Shown here in pieces: positions 1 to 10,256 of a stretch of 64,000 nt of DNA. Under the pieces are notes generated by a model that was not told the DNA's origin, made no database searches, and worked only from the letters and a program-made list of their open reading frames with translations. Position 1 is the first letter of the stretch. Each line of letters begins with the position of its first letter. The stretch spans positions 1,984,001 through 2,048,000 of the forward strand of contig OZ007032.1 of NCBI GenBank assembly GCA_963931615.1. Reading direction: 5' to 3'. The position numbers were made by a program, and so were the translations under genes. This DNA comes from Coprenecus sp902388455. GTDB lineage: Bacteria > Bacteroidota > Bacteroidia > Bacteroidales > UBA932.

Positions 1-1722
1 CTGGAGCTTGAGAGTACCTGACTTGTGGGCCTCGTACGCATCGCGTTCCTCCTCACTCATGAGATTGTCCACATAGGCGCTCCAGAAGGCAGCATTGTCT
101 CCCCCGCGGTATACATTGATCAGCTCAAGGGCCTTGCGTCCCCTGGCGCCCAACTTCCCGAACTCCTCCAGCCATGGATGGAGCTCGCGCATAAGAGCGT
201 CATTGTCGCATTTGCGGGACATCTCATCATAGACCAGCTCTATCTTTCCGAACTCCTCTAAAAGAGCGTCGTACTGAGCCTCTGTCCAGTCTCCTTCCAC
301 ACGGAAGGTCTCTGTCTCCCAGGATTCCTCACGGCGGTAGCCCGACTCGGTGTCGCAGGAGTGAATGGCAAATGTTCGGTAGGCGCTGTACGCATCATCG
401 CCTGCCAGCCAGGCAAGTCCTCTCTCCCAGTTGGCCTTGGGGTCATATTCCTTGATATTCCAGGTATAGTCGGCCACGCCGTAGAGGGCCAGCTTGGAGG
501 CCTCAGCATGCTCCATGGGATTGCTTACAAATCCGCACACATCACTGGATGTCAACCCATTGTCTAAGCCGTAGACCGGTCCCTGCATCACGATGTGACG
601 GCAGTAGTCAGTCACGGGGAAGTTCCACCAGTAGAGGGCAGGGCGCTGAATCCTCTCTCCCACCCACTTCAGGGTCGAGGGAGTCATGTCGCTGCATACG
701 GCGTCTCCCGTCCAGAACACTCTCACCGAAGGATCGAGTTCCCGGCCGTAGACAGCCAGACTGCCGCGCTCGGTGGGATTGGCCCAGGAGCGGTTGTAGT
801 CGGTGGGACATATAATCAGCGGGGCCACGTCGCCCTTGGCCGCAACGAACTCGGCTGTCAGACGGTTGAGCAGCTCCACCTGCTTCATGGGATTGGTGCC
901 CTCTCCGGAAATGTCGTCGAAGAAGATGGCGAAGGCCCGGACTCCCAGGTCGTACATCATCTCGAACTTGGCGACCAGATTGCCGTAGTCCTCCTCGTTC
1001 CACTTGATGTCCTGACCGGGATGCACAGCCCACACGAAGTCCACGCGGTTGCGCTCACAGGCCCTGACCAGCTCGGCTATGTTGCGGGCCTCGTCCTCGG
1101 GATAGGGCTTGCGCCAGTTAGGTGAGCTGTGATAGGGGTCGTCCTTAGGACCATAAATATAGGTGTTCATCTTGAAGCGGCCGTAGACATCTATCAGGGA
1201 CAGACGGGCCTGGTGGGACCAGGGGGTACCGTAGAAGCCCTCCACCACCCCGCGGGCGGGCAGGTCGGGCCAGTCATTGATCTCAAGACCGCAGGGCAGA
1301 TTCCTCTCACCTGTCAGCTCTACTATCTGGCGGAGAGTCTGGAGGCCATAGAAGGCCCCTCGCTCATCGTATCCCAGGATAGAGACACCGTCCTCAGAGA
1401 CAGTGAGCAGATAGGCTCCGGAGAGAGGCTTCACTCCGGCCTTCATGGCCTTCTTGGGGTGGAAGTCCACAGTCAGGCGGATATCTTTCTTATCTCCCTT
1501 GTTCAGGAAGTTCACGTCACTCCCGAACAGTCCGTGCCTGTCCACCACATATACACCGCCCGATATATCCAGCACCGGGCCCTCCGGAGCTATCTCCACC
1601 ACATGCGGGACAGGGTTGATCTGACGGTACAGGGCCGTCTGTCTTACAGAGTCACTGCCCCACACGGGAGCGGTCAGGATTGCTGCTGCCACGACGAGTG
1701 ACAGTCTTCGGAATTTTGTCAT
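1..1722 (-). CDS. GH84 beta-N-acetylglucosaminidase (3' end outside window)
   Basis: Secreted exo-beta-N-acetylglucosaminidase of glycoside hydrolase family 84, which removes terminal GlcNAc from host-type glycans by substrate-assisted catalysis. I translated the minus strand from ATG at 1722. A hydrophobic signal peptide (MTKFRRLSLVVAAAILTAPV) leads into the N-terminal GH20b/GH84-type alpha/beta domain. The catalytic barrel follows, with the family signature GVVEGFYGTPWSHQAR near residue 160 and the paired aspartates of FFDDISGEGT near residue 270; these two Asp are the known catalytic pair of the family. The reading frame is open to base 1, so the C-terminus (often CBM or cohesin/dockerin modules) is missing. 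It lies 25 bp downstream of the GH31 gene on the same strand and is probably co-transcribed with it. The family call is firm; the natural substrate (O-GlcNAc, mucin or hyaluronan-like) is inferred. Confidence 0.9.
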   Translation of the reverse strand, partial: MTKFRRLSLVVAAAILTAPVWGSDSVRQTALYRQINPVPHVVEIAPEGPVLDISGGVYVVDRHGLFGSDVNFLNKGDKKDIRLTVDFHPKKAMKAGVKPLSGAYLLTVSEDGVSILGYDERGAFYGLQTLRQIVELTGERNLPCGLEINDWPDLPARGVVEGFYGTPWSHQARLSLIDVYGRFKMNTYIYGPKDDPYHSSPNWRKPYPEDEARNIAELVRACERNRVDFVWAVHPGQDIKWNEEDYGNLVAKFEMMYDLGVRAFAIFFDDISGEGTNPMKQVELLNRLTAEFVAAKGDVAPLIICPTDYNRSWANPTERGSLAVYGRELDPSVRVFWTGDAVCSDMTPSTLKWVGERIQRPALYWWNFPVTDYCRHIVMQGPVYGLDNGLTSSDVCGFVSNPMEHAEASKLALYGVADYTWNIKEYDPKANWERGLAWLAGDDAYSAYRTFAIHSCDTESGYRREESWETETFRVEGDWTEAQYDALLEEFGKIELVYDEMSRKCDNDALMRELHPWLEEFGKLGARGRKALELINVYRGGDNAAFWSAYVDNLMSEEERDAYEAHKSGTLKLQ

Positions 1723-1746
1723 ATAGTTCGATTTTGTATTTGTTTT

Positions 1747-4700
1747 CTACTTTTTCACTTCTACATACTCATATTCGAGAGCCGGGCTGACCACTACGGC
1801 ATCCACTGCCTCAGGGATATCCGCACCGCCGCGCAGCACCTTGAAGCTTACGCGGAACAACAGGCCGTCTCCGGATACGAGAGACTTCCCGCCCAAGTTG
1901 ACAAAGGTCGGATAGACCGCCTTCGTACCGTCAGTGTGCAGACGGTCGCGGGTAAGGTTCTCCATCTGCTGCAGGCCGGAGGCCTCCACACCGGCAAATT
2001 CCAATGCCGAGGCATCGTAGGGAAGGGCTATGCTCAGGGCATTGACCGTCTTGAGCGAATCTCCGTAGAATGACAGGGTCAGGGTATCGCCGGCTTTAAG
2101 AGGCTTGTCCTGCACCTCCACACGCAGACCGCCGCAGAGAGTGTCACCGGCGCTCTTATGGTACTCGCGCATCCAGTACTCGGTGTTGATTCCACCGTCG
2201 AGACGCACTGCCACTGCTGAGATGTCGTAGGCATCTATGAGGCCGTTGCCGTCCAGATCACCTACCGACACATAGTCGAAATCGCTGTCAGAGCTGCGCA
2301 GACCGGTGTAGTTCATGTAGGAGGTCAGGTCGTTCTCGTCCACCTTGCCGTCCTTGTTGATGTCGCCGGGGATGACAGTCTCCGTTCCGGGCACCTTGAA
2401 GACGTAGATCTCGCGGCCCGAGCCGTAGTTGTTCACCGCGTCGGATACAGCTATACGGATGTAGCGGGCTCTCGGGCCCCCGTCGAAGGTGAAGACCTTG
2501 GTCTGGCCGTCACGCTCCCACTCGAAGGCTCCGGCGGGAGTCCAGTCCTTGCCGTTCACGCTGTAGAAGACCTCACCCTTGAGCAGGACACCGTTGCCGG
2601 CATCTAAGCGGGGCAGGTACTCGAAGCGGTCGATATTGTTGATGCCCTGGAGGTCGAGGGTAAGCTCGAATGGCAGGGCCTTGGCCTGATACTTCGTATG
2701 CCAGGTGTCGCCGCTCTCGGCCCAGTCGAAGAGCCTCCATACCTCGAAGCCCTCCTGAGAGGGGAAGGAGCAGGATCCTACGATACCGCGGATGGCCCAT
2801 TCTAAAGGATTGCCCTCGGTGGTGCAGCTGTAGTCGGTCCAGTCCGAGGCCCCGGTCAGGTTGACTGCCCTCAGACGGAAGCTGTAGTCAGTCTCGGGCT
2901 GCAGGTCTGCAAATGTCAGGTAAGTGTTCCGGATGCCGGTATGCAGCAGGCCGTCGAACTCTATCTCATAGTAGTCGGCCAGCGCCTGAGGCTCCCACGC
3001 GAGGGTGGCAGCGTAAGGCTCCACCGTACTCTTGTCCGTCAGGATTACAGGCGCCGTCAGTTCTCCGCTGCAGATGCGGCTGTCGTCTGCCGGTGCATAC
3101 TCATAGCCGTCGATGATGAGCACTACATCGTTCTGAGTGATGTCGCAGGCTGGGATAGAGACGGTCAGCACAGGATTTTTCCTCAGGTCCATCTTCTCGA
3201 ATTCACTGCCGGGAGTGGCGAAGCGGTTGAGCTGAGGTGCCGCGTCATAGCTGTACTCCGCATTGACCTTCTTTCCGCCTACCTTCACGGTAACTTTCCT
3301 GGGCTCGGCCGTAATATTGACCCTCACCTGAGTGCTCTGATCCTTGACGAAGCCGTCAAAGCTGCCCTCGGCCGGATGAATGGTGAGAATGTACCTGCTG
3401 CCGGACAGAGAGGCGTCGATCCTTGTGGTGACGCTCTCTCCCGCGAGATAGCTCATCGTCCTGCCGTCATCGTCATACACATGGGTATGGTACTCGCCCT
3501 CTGCGGGCCAGCACTCGAAGATACGCTCGGAGGGGTCGATCTGAGAGGGATTGTTGTTGGGACGTACCATCGGAATGACGGCGCCCTGACGCACGAACAC
3601 GGGAAGCTTCCACAGCGGTGCGGGGAAATTCTCCATGATGCGTCCTCCCTCATAGACTGCTCCGGTAAAATAATCCACCCACCTTCCCTCGGGGAGGTAG
3701 ATGCCGTCGCGGATGTCATTGCCGAGAGTATCGGCCTGGGTATCCTGATAGACGGGAGCTACGAGGAAATCAGGGCCGAAGAGGTACTGGTAGCGGGTCG
3801 CGGGGGTATAGGTGTAGTCGTTGGGATAGTCCAGGAACATGGCCCTCATCAGGGGCTTGCCGTCCACTGCGGCGCGGGACCATGTGTAGGCGTAGGGCAG
3901 CAGCTCGGACTTGAGCTTGAGGTACATGCGGTTGATGGATGCGGCAGGCTCGCCCAGGGCATGGGGATATTTCTCGTTGGAGCCCCAGCCGTCCATGTTG
4001 AGCTGCATGATAGAGAAGGCCTTCCACTGGAAGTCGCGGGTATTGATCACCGCATCGGCTCCGCCGAAGATACCGTCCATGTCGGAGCAGATGTTGGGCT
4101 GACCGGCCAGACCCGAGCCGATGTAGGTCGGGATGTGGAAGCGGATATACTCCCAGTCACCGCCTGTCTGGTCCCCGGACCACACTCCCGCATAGCGCTG
4201 GGTACCGGCCCAGCCGTCAAGGGTGATGATGAAGGGGCGGGCGTCATCGCCGTAGTAGGGCATGATGCCGGCCACATCGGCTATACCGTTGAGACCGAAG
4301 GAGTAGCCCCAGCCGACCCAGGCCACGTCAGTCTTGAGCACGCGGACTCCGGCGTCCCGGACCTCCTTGACGATATCCCTCTGCATCAGGGCCTCGATAC
4401 CCTCCTTGGGATGCAGGTCGGACTGGGTCCAGAGGCCTATCTCGACGCCCTTCGAGCGGGCATAGTCACCGAACGATTTCAGGTTCAGTATATTGCTGTC
4501 GAGCGTGGAAGTCTGGCCGTAACCGGCGCCGTAACCGTCGTTGGGCAGAATCCATCCTAAGGGCATGTCATGAGCCTCGTAGCGGTCCACCACGGCGCGG
4601 GCCGAGAACTGGTAGTTGTCCTTCTCACCGTTGAGCGACTCCCTGATGCCGCCGTTGTCCTTCTGGCTTTCCTTATACCGCTTGCCGTCCTCGAAAGGCA

Positions 4701-5556
4701 CGGTGCGGGGACCGTCGGCCTCCACCCACCAGTCGCGGTTGTAGGCATTGAGATGACCCTCATAGAAGGCAAACTTGGGCAGCAGCACCGGGTTGCCGGT
4801 AAGCTGATAGTAGGTGTCCAGCAGAGCCACAGGATCTCCGGCCACCATGACGAATACATCCATGTAATCCGTGTCGTGGGTAAGGGTCACGGTGCCTTTC
4901 TCAGCGGCTCCGAAATCGTATGCTCCGGGAGCAAATGTATGCCACATGATACCGTATCCGCCGGTCGACCAGTAATAAGGTGCGGGCGAAGCCACTCCTC
5001 CGTCGGTCCAGCTGTTCTCATTTACGATGTTGATGACACGTCCCTTGTGCGAGAAGCGTCCGTTCTGCACGCCTCCGCCGTAAAAATACTCATCGGGGGA
5101 CTCGGCCAGCGTAAGGACGGTGCGGGTCTTGCCTCCGCGGCTCTCGAAGATCACGGGAGCAGTCTGACGCAGAACCTCCTTACCGCTGCGCAGGTCGGCA
5201 ACGGTCATCATCGCGGTCTCCTTGTCGAAAGAGACACGGATAACTCCTGTAGACAGATGCCAGGCGTCCGCATCCTCCTCGATAGTGTAGGAGACCCCTC
5301 TGCGGGGATTGCGGACAAGAATCTCGGCAGGCGGCTCTGCCTTTGGATCACGAACAATGCCTCCGTTGTCATCCCGGAAAAGACGGAAGATATCCGGAGC
5401 ATAAAAGTCCACTGTCATACGGTGACCGTCACCGAGGATAATCTCGGCAGCCGTAGGATTGAGGCGCCTTGCCTCTTCTGCTGATTCCGCTGAAAGGCAG
5501 TATCCAGTAGCTGCCGCGAGAATCAGGACCATGATAATTCTCCCTCTTAATTTCAT
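1747..5556 (-). CDS. GH31 family alpha-glycosidase with discoidin and dockerin domains
   Basis: Large secreted glycoside hydrolase (1269 aa). An N-terminal signal peptide is followed by a GH31 beta-sandwich and a catalytic barrel: FYEGHLNAYNRDWW at the start of the barrel, the nucleophile region LKTDVAWVGWGYSF (~residue 410) and the acid/base region WSGDQTGGDW (~residue 460). The C-terminal half carries a GH31 distal beta domain, a fibronectin-III-like segment (~860-930), an F5/8-type-C (discoidin) carbohydrate-binding domain (~940-1080) and a dockerin-like calcium-binding pair (GDINKDGKVDEND and GDLDGNGLIDAYD, ~1090-1150). GH31 covers alpha-glucosidases, xylosidases and the newer alpha-N-acetylgalactosaminidases. 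Pairing with a GH84 enzyme and the discoidin/dockerin tail make a host-glycan substrate (possibly alpha-GalNAc) more likely than starch, but that is inference. The start at 5556 gives a clean signal peptide. Confidence 0.88.
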   Translation of the reverse strand: MKLRGRIIMVLILAAATGYCLSAESAEEARRLNPTAAEIILGDGHRMTVDFYAPDIFRLFRDDNGGIVRDPKAEPPAEILVRNPRRGVSYTIEEDADAWHLSTGVIRVSFDKETAMMTVADLRSGKEVLRQTAPVIFESRGGKTRTVLTLAESPDEYFYGGGVQNGRFSHKGRVINIVNENSWTDGGVASPAPYYWSTGGYGIMWHTFAPGAYDFGAAEKGTVTLTHDTDYMDVFVMVAGDPVALLDTYYQLTGNPVLLPKFAFYEGHLNAYNRDWWVEADGPRTVPFEDGKRYKESQKDNGGIRESLNGEKDNYQFSARAVVDRYEAHDMPLGWILPNDGYGAGYGQTSTLDSNILNLKSFGDYARSKGVEIGLWTQSDLHPKEGIEALMQRDIVKEVRDAGVRVLKTDVAWVGWGYSFGLNGIADVAGIMPYYGDDARPFIITLDGWAGTQRYAGVWSGDQTGGDWEYIRFHIPTYIGSGLAGQPNICSDMDGIFGGADAVINTRDFQWKAFSIMQLNMDGWGSNEKYPHALGEPAASINRMYLKLKSELLPYAYTWSRAAVDGKPLMRAMFLDYPNDYTYTPATRYQYLFGPDFLVAPVYQDTQADTLGNDIRDGIYLPEGRWVDYFTGAVYEGGRIMENFPAPLWKLPVFVRQGAVIPMVRPNNNPSQIDPSERIFECWPAEGEYHTHVYDDDGRTMSYLAGESVTTRIDASLSGSRYILTIHPAEGSFDGFVKDQSTQVRVNITAEPRKVTVKVGGKKVNAEYSYDAAPQLNRFATPGSEFEKMDLRKNPVLTVSIPACDITQNDVVLIIDGYEYAPADDSRICSGELTAPVILTDKSTVEPYAATLAWEPQALADYYEIEFDGLLHTGIRNTYLTFADLQPETDYSFRLRAVNLTGASDWTDYSCTTEGNPLEWAIRGIVGSCSFPSQEGFEVWRLFDWAESGDTWHTKYQAKALPFELTLDLQGINNIDRFEYLPRLDAGNGVLLKGEVFYSVNGKDWTPAGAFEWERDGQTKVFTFDGGPRARYIRIAVSDAVNNYGSGREIYVFKVPGTETVIPGDINKDGKVDENDLTSYMNYTGLRSSDSDFDYVSVGDLDGNGLIDAYDISAVAVRLDGGINTEYWMREYHKSAGDTLCGGLRVEVQDKPLKAGDTLTLSFYGDSLKTVNALSIALPYDASALEFAGVEASGLQQMENLTRDRLHTDGTKAVYPTFVNLGGKSLVSGDGLLFRVSFKVLRGGADIPEAVDAVVVSPALEYEYVEVKK

Positions 5557-5751
5557 ATTTCGACTTAGAGTCTAAAAATTTCTTAAAATACCTACAAATA
5601 TAGTATTTTTTCAGACACCGCCGGACCTCTTTCCCCACGAACTTTCTATTGAACTGAGAGGATTAACACATTATACCGTTTTATGTTGCAATTCTGAATT
5701 ATTTTATGCTTATTTGCTTAAAATTTGACACAAACACTAACCTTCATTTTT

Positions 5752-7257
5752 ATGGACAACAGCATCCTGAAGTACAACATCAATCCCCTGGTCAGCGCCA
5801 TCGGGAAGACCCCCGACCAGTTCACCAAGGAGGACATAATCAATTTCATCACCGCCAACGACATCCGCGTCGTCAACTTCCGCTACATTGCGGGCGACGG
5901 CAGGCTCAAGACCCTCAACTTCCCGGTCAGCAGCCTCCAGTACCTCGACCTGATCCTCTCGTTCGGAGAGAGAGTCGACGGCTCCAGCCTCTTCTCCTAC
6001 ATCGAGGCCGGATCGAGCGACCTCTACGTCATTCCCCGTTTCTCCACGGCTTATCTCGACCCCTTCGCAGAGATTCCCACCCTCGGACTGCTCTGCTCCT
6101 ATTTCACCAAGGACGGACTGCCCCTGGAGAGCTCTCCCGAGTACACCCTGCACAAGGCTCACGAGGAGTTCAGGAAGACCACCGGCTACACCTTCGAGGC
6201 CATGGGCGAGCTGGAGTTCTACGTCATCTATGACGACGACTGCTGCTTCCCCTCGGAGAATCAGCGCGGATACCATGAGTCCACACCTTTCACCAAGGTC
6301 GAGGCATTCCGCACCGAGGCCATGAAACTCATCTCCCAAGTCGGCGGCAACATCAAGTACGCCCACTCCGAGGTCGGCAACTTCACCCTCGACGGCAAGG
6401 TGTACGAGCAGAACGAGATCGAGTTCCTCGTATCGCCCGTAGAGTCCGCCGCCGACCAGCTCGTGATGGCCAAGTGGATTCTCCGCACCCTGGCATGGCA
6501 GTACGGCTTCGACATCACATTCGCTCCGAAGATCACCGAGGGCAAGGCCGGCAGCGGTCTGCATTTCCACACCCGTATGATGAACGGCGAGCACTCCGTA
6601 ATGCTCAAGGACGGACGCCTCTCCGACGAGGCCCGCAAGGCCATCGCAGGCTACATGACCTGCGCCTCCTCACTGACCGCCTTCGGCAACACCAACCCTA
6701 CCTCCTACTTCCGCCTCGTACCTCACCAGGAGGCTCCCACCAGCATCTGCTGGGGCGACCGCAACCGTTCCGTACTCGTGCGCGTACCCCTCGGATGGAC
6801 CGGCAGGAGCGACATGTCCGCCATCGCCAACGGACTGCCCCAGAATCCCGACATCGTGATGCCCGACAAGCAGACCGTGGAGCTCCGCTCAGGTGACGGC
6901 TCGGCCGACATCCACCTGATGCTTGCCGGATTAGTGACCGCCGCGCGTATCGGCTTCGAGCTCCCCGACGCTCTCGAGATAGCAAAAAAGACCTACGTGG
7001 ACGTCAACATCCACGACGACAAGAACGCCGCCATCCTCAACTCCCTCGCCCAGCTGCCCACCTCATGCGCCGAGTCAGCAGACGAGCTGGAGAAGAACCG
7101 CGCCCTCTACGAGGCCAAAGGCGTGTTCTCGAAGAGTATGATCGACGGCCGTATCGCGATGCTACGCGCCTACAATGACACCAACATCCGCGAGGAAACC
7201 ACCCGCGACAAAGGGCTTATGATGGAACTCGTAAAAAAATATTATCACTGCGGATAA
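5752..7257 (+). CDS. glnA: Glutamine synthetase, type I
   Basis: Cytoplasmic ammonia assimilation: ATP-dependent condensation of glutamate and ammonia to glutamine. The protein is 501 aa from the ATG at 5752; an in-frame ATG at 5725 would add nine residues but lies in the AT-rich leader, and MDNSILKYN is the more natural start. Visible motifs are the beta-grasp N-domain, the Glu-rich metal site (GELEFYV, QNEIEFLV), the ATP-binding KITEGKAGSGLHFHTRM (a variant of the usual FMPKPxxxxxGSGMH), and NPTSYFRLVPHQEAPTSICWGDRNRS near residue 330, which contains the conserved Asn and Arg of the active site. It diverges from the GH31 gene, with a 195-bp shared promoter region, and is followed by a strong terminator at 7292-7330. 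I see no riboswitch or nitrogen-specific operator in the leader. Confidence 0.93.
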   Translation: MDNSILKYNINPLVSAIGKTPDQFTKEDIINFITANDIRVVNFRYIAGDGRLKTLNFPVSSLQYLDLILSFGERVDGSSLFSYIEAGSSDLYVIPRFSTAYLDPFAEIPTLGLLCSYFTKDGLPLESSPEYTLHKAHEEFRKTTGYTFEAMGELEFYVIYDDDCCFPSENQRGYHESTPFTKVEAFRTEAMKLISQVGGNIKYAHSEVGNFTLDGKVYEQNEIEFLVSPVESAADQLVMAKWILRTLAWQYGFDITFAPKITEGKAGSGLHFHTRMMNGEHSVMLKDGRLSDEARKAIAGYMTCASSLTAFGNTNPTSYFRLVPHQEAPTSICWGDRNRSVLVRVPLGWTGRSDMSAIANGLPQNPDIVMPDKQTVELRSGDGSADIHLMLAGLVTAARIGFELPDALEIAKKTYVDVNIHDDKNAAILNSLAQLPTSCAESADELEKNRALYEAKGVFSKSMIDGRIAMLRAYNDTNIREETTRDKGLMMELVKKYYHCG

Positions 7258-7291
7258 TAGCAATACTGCCGTTCAGAAAGAGTAATAAGAG

Positions 7292-7330
7292 AAAAGGCCG
7301 CGCGATTCACATCGTACGGCCTTTTTCCTT
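7292..7330. terminator. Bidirectional intrinsic terminator after glnA
   Basis: AAAAGGCCG and CGGCCTTTTT arms enclose a CGAT/ATCG inner stem, 35 bp after the glutamine synthetase stop. A-tracts and T-tracts on both sides allow termination in both directions. It probably ends glnA and also shields it from anything coming from the right. Confidence 0.8.
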
Positions 7331-7410
7331 ATTAACCTAAACTTAACCTATGAAAAAACTATCGATAGGTCATTTAGCAAACATCGTGCCAAATTAGATT
7401 AAATTTAAAA

Positions 7411-10134
7411 TCAAAGCTTGGCCACATTTACCGTCACCGAGCGTTCCTCTCCGTCCCCGTCTTTCCAACTCAGAGTTGCATAGTAAATGCCACCTGCAAG
7501 GGCCGAGACATCCACAACTGCCGGAGCCGAAGGCGAGATACTCAGATTATCCTTGGAAATCCTGGTATTCCCATAAGCATCCCGAAGCTTCAGGGAAGCT
7601 CCAGCAACCTCCATGCCGGTTCTGACATTAAGGACATCCGTCATAGGATTGGGATAAAAATCAGCCAGACGTCCGGCATCCCGCACCACAACATTGAAAA
7701 CGACCGAGGCTGTATCCAGAACTCTATCAAATGCCGTAACCCTGACAGAGGCCGCCCCTAAGGAAGAAGCAGTAAGAACCAATGTGTTATGCTGAATAGA
7801 AGCTGTGACGACACTTTCCGAAGAATTCTCTACCGAATAAACCAGCTGGTCGCCGTCCCTGTCAGAAAAATACTCGGTAAGATCCAGCAGCTGCGTCTCA
7901 CTCGACGGGATACTCAGAACCACATCGGTAGGAGCATCTCCCACTTCCGGCGGGAAATTCCTGATAACCCTATAATTGATATTCATCGAATCCTCGCCGC
8001 CATAACCATCCGACACTTTGAGAAGCAGAGTTCCCTCATCCTCTTTCATACGGGAACCGTCCATTGTAACCCTGAGAACATTGCCCTCCATAAGGCTGAC
8101 AGAGACTCCGGTACAGGACGTTATGGATGGAATCACAATATGTCCGTCCGGATCATCCACCTGAATATCAATATTCAGAACCTCGAAATACGCAACTGTG
8201 GTATCAACATCCTCCCCATTTACAAACTCAGGAGCATTGTTGCCGCCGGTCCTGAGCTTTATCACAGTAGGATAAAGTTTGGAACGGTTTCTGGAGAAAT
8301 CCCTCACTGAGGCACTCACATAATAGTCAGTATTGAAGTCAAGACCTCCTGCAGAACCGGACACTTCATCCCCAGGCTTAACGCCGTCCAGAGACATCTC
8401 ATAGCAAGGCAGCTCATTGACTGCAAGACTGTCAGAAGGGTCAAAGTCTGACTTAGAATAATGCAGTGTCGCTATCACCGGAGCGCCATTCGGCCCGTCC
8501 TCATCTTCAGGTACCACGAGAGTAAAGTCAATAAAGTTCGAGCGGGCACTGGCCGTAAACTCAGTCAGCGGTTCGGGCGTCACATCACTGACTACATAGA
8601 AAGCCTTTTCGGCATCCACAAGCCCCAGTCCCATGTATTTGGCCGGATCTGTATAAGCAGATATATCCCTGACAGAACTTTCAAGCAACTCTCTCAGGAT
8701 ATCACTGGTAAAGCCAGGACCACCGAGATACGAGACCAGAAGGGCCGCGACTCCAGACACATGCGGGCAGGCCATGGATGTTCCCTGATATCCTGCATAC
8801 TGATTCCCTGACACAGTACTTATGACAAAATGGTTCTTGAATTCATCTCCTCCCGGAGCTGCAATATCCACCCAGTCACCATAATTGGTATAATACGCGT
8901 CCTCGTAATCCGCCGCTATCGCCGAGACAGCCATACAGTTCTCATAATCACCAGGATATCCGACATTGGTAGCGTCATTACCGGCCGCGAATATCACAAT
9001 ACCGCCAGCCATAGGCCCGGTCTGGTTGCCATTCTCGTCAAATCCGGCATACTTCACAAAATAGTCAATGGCAGCCTTGTCGGACTCAGGAGTTCCCCTG
9101 ATATATCCAAGTTCATACCCCCAGCTGTTCTGGCTGATTACAGCTCCATGGTCCGCCCCCCATTTGATTGCAGCTACACCGTCACCTCCCGTCATTCCCT
9201 CGAAAATCTGACATGACATGAGCCTTACTCCAGGAATACCATTCGCCTTATCGCCGCCTGCCACTCCACAAACACCTATACCGTTGTTATTGACAGCGGA
9301 TATCGTACCGGCCACGTGCGTACCGTGATCATCGGCAGTCAGTCTGTAATTATTCCTGACGAAATTATAGCCGTGGCTCTCATCCGGATCGGACATCTCT
9401 GGATTTACCCACATATTATCGGCGAGATCTTCATGCGTATAGTCTATTCCTCCGTCAACTACAGACACGATTACATCACTGTTCCCCACGAAACCTCTTT
9501 CCCACATAGGCAGGATATTTATATCCGCGCCTGCCACAGAACCGGACAAACTGCCGTCGTTGTAGTAATGCCACTGTTCTTCAAGCATAGGGTCATTGAA
9601 TACATCCGCGGCCTCCGATGTCCGTCCTGACAAAAGCTCAGGAGACGAAGTGAGGGTTCCCGGCACCATTGTACCGACCACGCGGACAACCTTAGGACGG
9701 TACTCCACTGTACTTACTCCCGGAATTGAGGAGAATTCCTCTCCAGCTCTTGTCAGCGGAACCGTTTCGTCAAAATAGACATCGTACCACAAATGAAGCC
9801 CTTCCTTACGGGTACGCGGCTCAAATTTACCGGCATAGGGGAAAGTCCTTTCCATACGGACGACTCCCAGGGACACAGCTGCATCATCTACTGACTTGAC
9901 TCCACTGCCCAACAAGACCCCGGCACTGTCTGTCATGAGCTCCAGTCTGGATGCCAGATCCTCTGTCAGCAGCAGACGCACCTTGCCCTGTTCGAAAACT
10001 TCGGCAGGAACATCACGGCCATCCACTTCCACAAGATTCTGATCATTGATTTTCTTTTCATCAATACTGCATGAATACATAACCGCACACATTGACAACG
10101 CGGTTGCGATAACAGCAATGGGAATTCTTTTCAT
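7411..10134 (-). CDS. S8 subtilisin-family serine protease with T9SS sorting tail
   Basis: Secreted or surface-anchored endopeptidase (907 aa). The N-terminus MKRIPIAVIATALSMCAVMYSC is a lipoprotein-like signal peptide with Cys at 22. A propeptide-like region follows, then the catalytic domain with the S8 triad in order: Asp in VSVVDGGIDYTHEDL (~225), His in DDHGTHVAGT (~270) and Ser in GTSMACPHVSGVAALL (~450). After the protease come fibronectin-III/cadherin-like beta domains. The last ~80 residues (DFYPNPMTDVLNV, ending GIYYATLSWKDG) form a type A C-terminal sorting domain used by the Bacteroidota type IX secretion system. The combination of a lipobox and a T9SS tail is slightly unusual; one of the two may be non-functional. 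It is transcribed alone, 123 bp downstream of the next minus-strand gene. Confidence 0.92.
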   Translation of the reverse strand: MKRIPIAVIATALSMCAVMYSCSIDEKKINDQNLVEVDGRDVPAEVFEQGKVRLLLTEDLASRLELMTDSAGVLLGSGVKSVDDAAVSLGVVRMERTFPYAGKFEPRTRKEGLHLWYDVYFDETVPLTRAGEEFSSIPGVSTVEYRPKVVRVVGTMVPGTLTSSPELLSGRTSEAADVFNDPMLEEQWHYYNDGSLSGSVAGADINILPMWERGFVGNSDVIVSVVDGGIDYTHEDLADNMWVNPEMSDPDESHGYNFVRNNYRLTADDHGTHVAGTISAVNNNGIGVCGVAGGDKANGIPGVRLMSCQIFEGMTGGDGVAAIKWGADHGAVISQNSWGYELGYIRGTPESDKAAIDYFVKYAGFDENGNQTGPMAGGIVIFAAGNDATNVGYPGDYENCMAVSAIAADYEDAYYTNYGDWVDIAAPGGDEFKNHFVISTVSGNQYAGYQGTSMACPHVSGVAALLVSYLGGPGFTSDILRELLESSVRDISAYTDPAKYMGLGLVDAEKAFYVVSDVTPEPLTEFTASARSNFIDFTLVVPEDEDGPNGAPVIATLHYSKSDFDPSDSLAVNELPCYEMSLDGVKPGDEVSGSAGGLDFNTDYYVSASVRDFSRNRSKLYPTVIKLRTGGNNAPEFVNGEDVDTTVAYFEVLNIDIQVDDPDGHIVIPSITSCTGVSVSLMEGNVLRVTMDGSRMKEDEGTLLLKVSDGYGGEDSMNINYRVIRNFPPEVGDAPTDVVLSIPSSETQLLDLTEYFSDRDGDQLVYSVENSSESVVTASIQHNTLVLTASSLGAASVRVTAFDRVLDTASVVFNVVVRDAGRLADFYPNPMTDVLNVRTGMEVAGASLKLRDAYGNTRISKDNLSISPSAPAVVDVSALAGGIYYATLSWKDGDGEERSVTVNVAKL

Positions 10135-10256
10135 AAAAAATTGTTACATTTTGTTAAGTACGATTAATAATCCGAAAGCTCCTTGGGTCTTTCAACTTTC
10201 AAATATAACAATTATTTCTTTTCTGTTCAGATTTTACAATTTTTACTAACCACCAA

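Noticed and set aside
2941..4560. A 539-aa plus-strand open frame opposite the GH31 gene
   Set aside because: GC-rich coding DNA leaves long open frames on the other strand; its translation has no domain and the minus-strand GH31 motifs are unambiguous.
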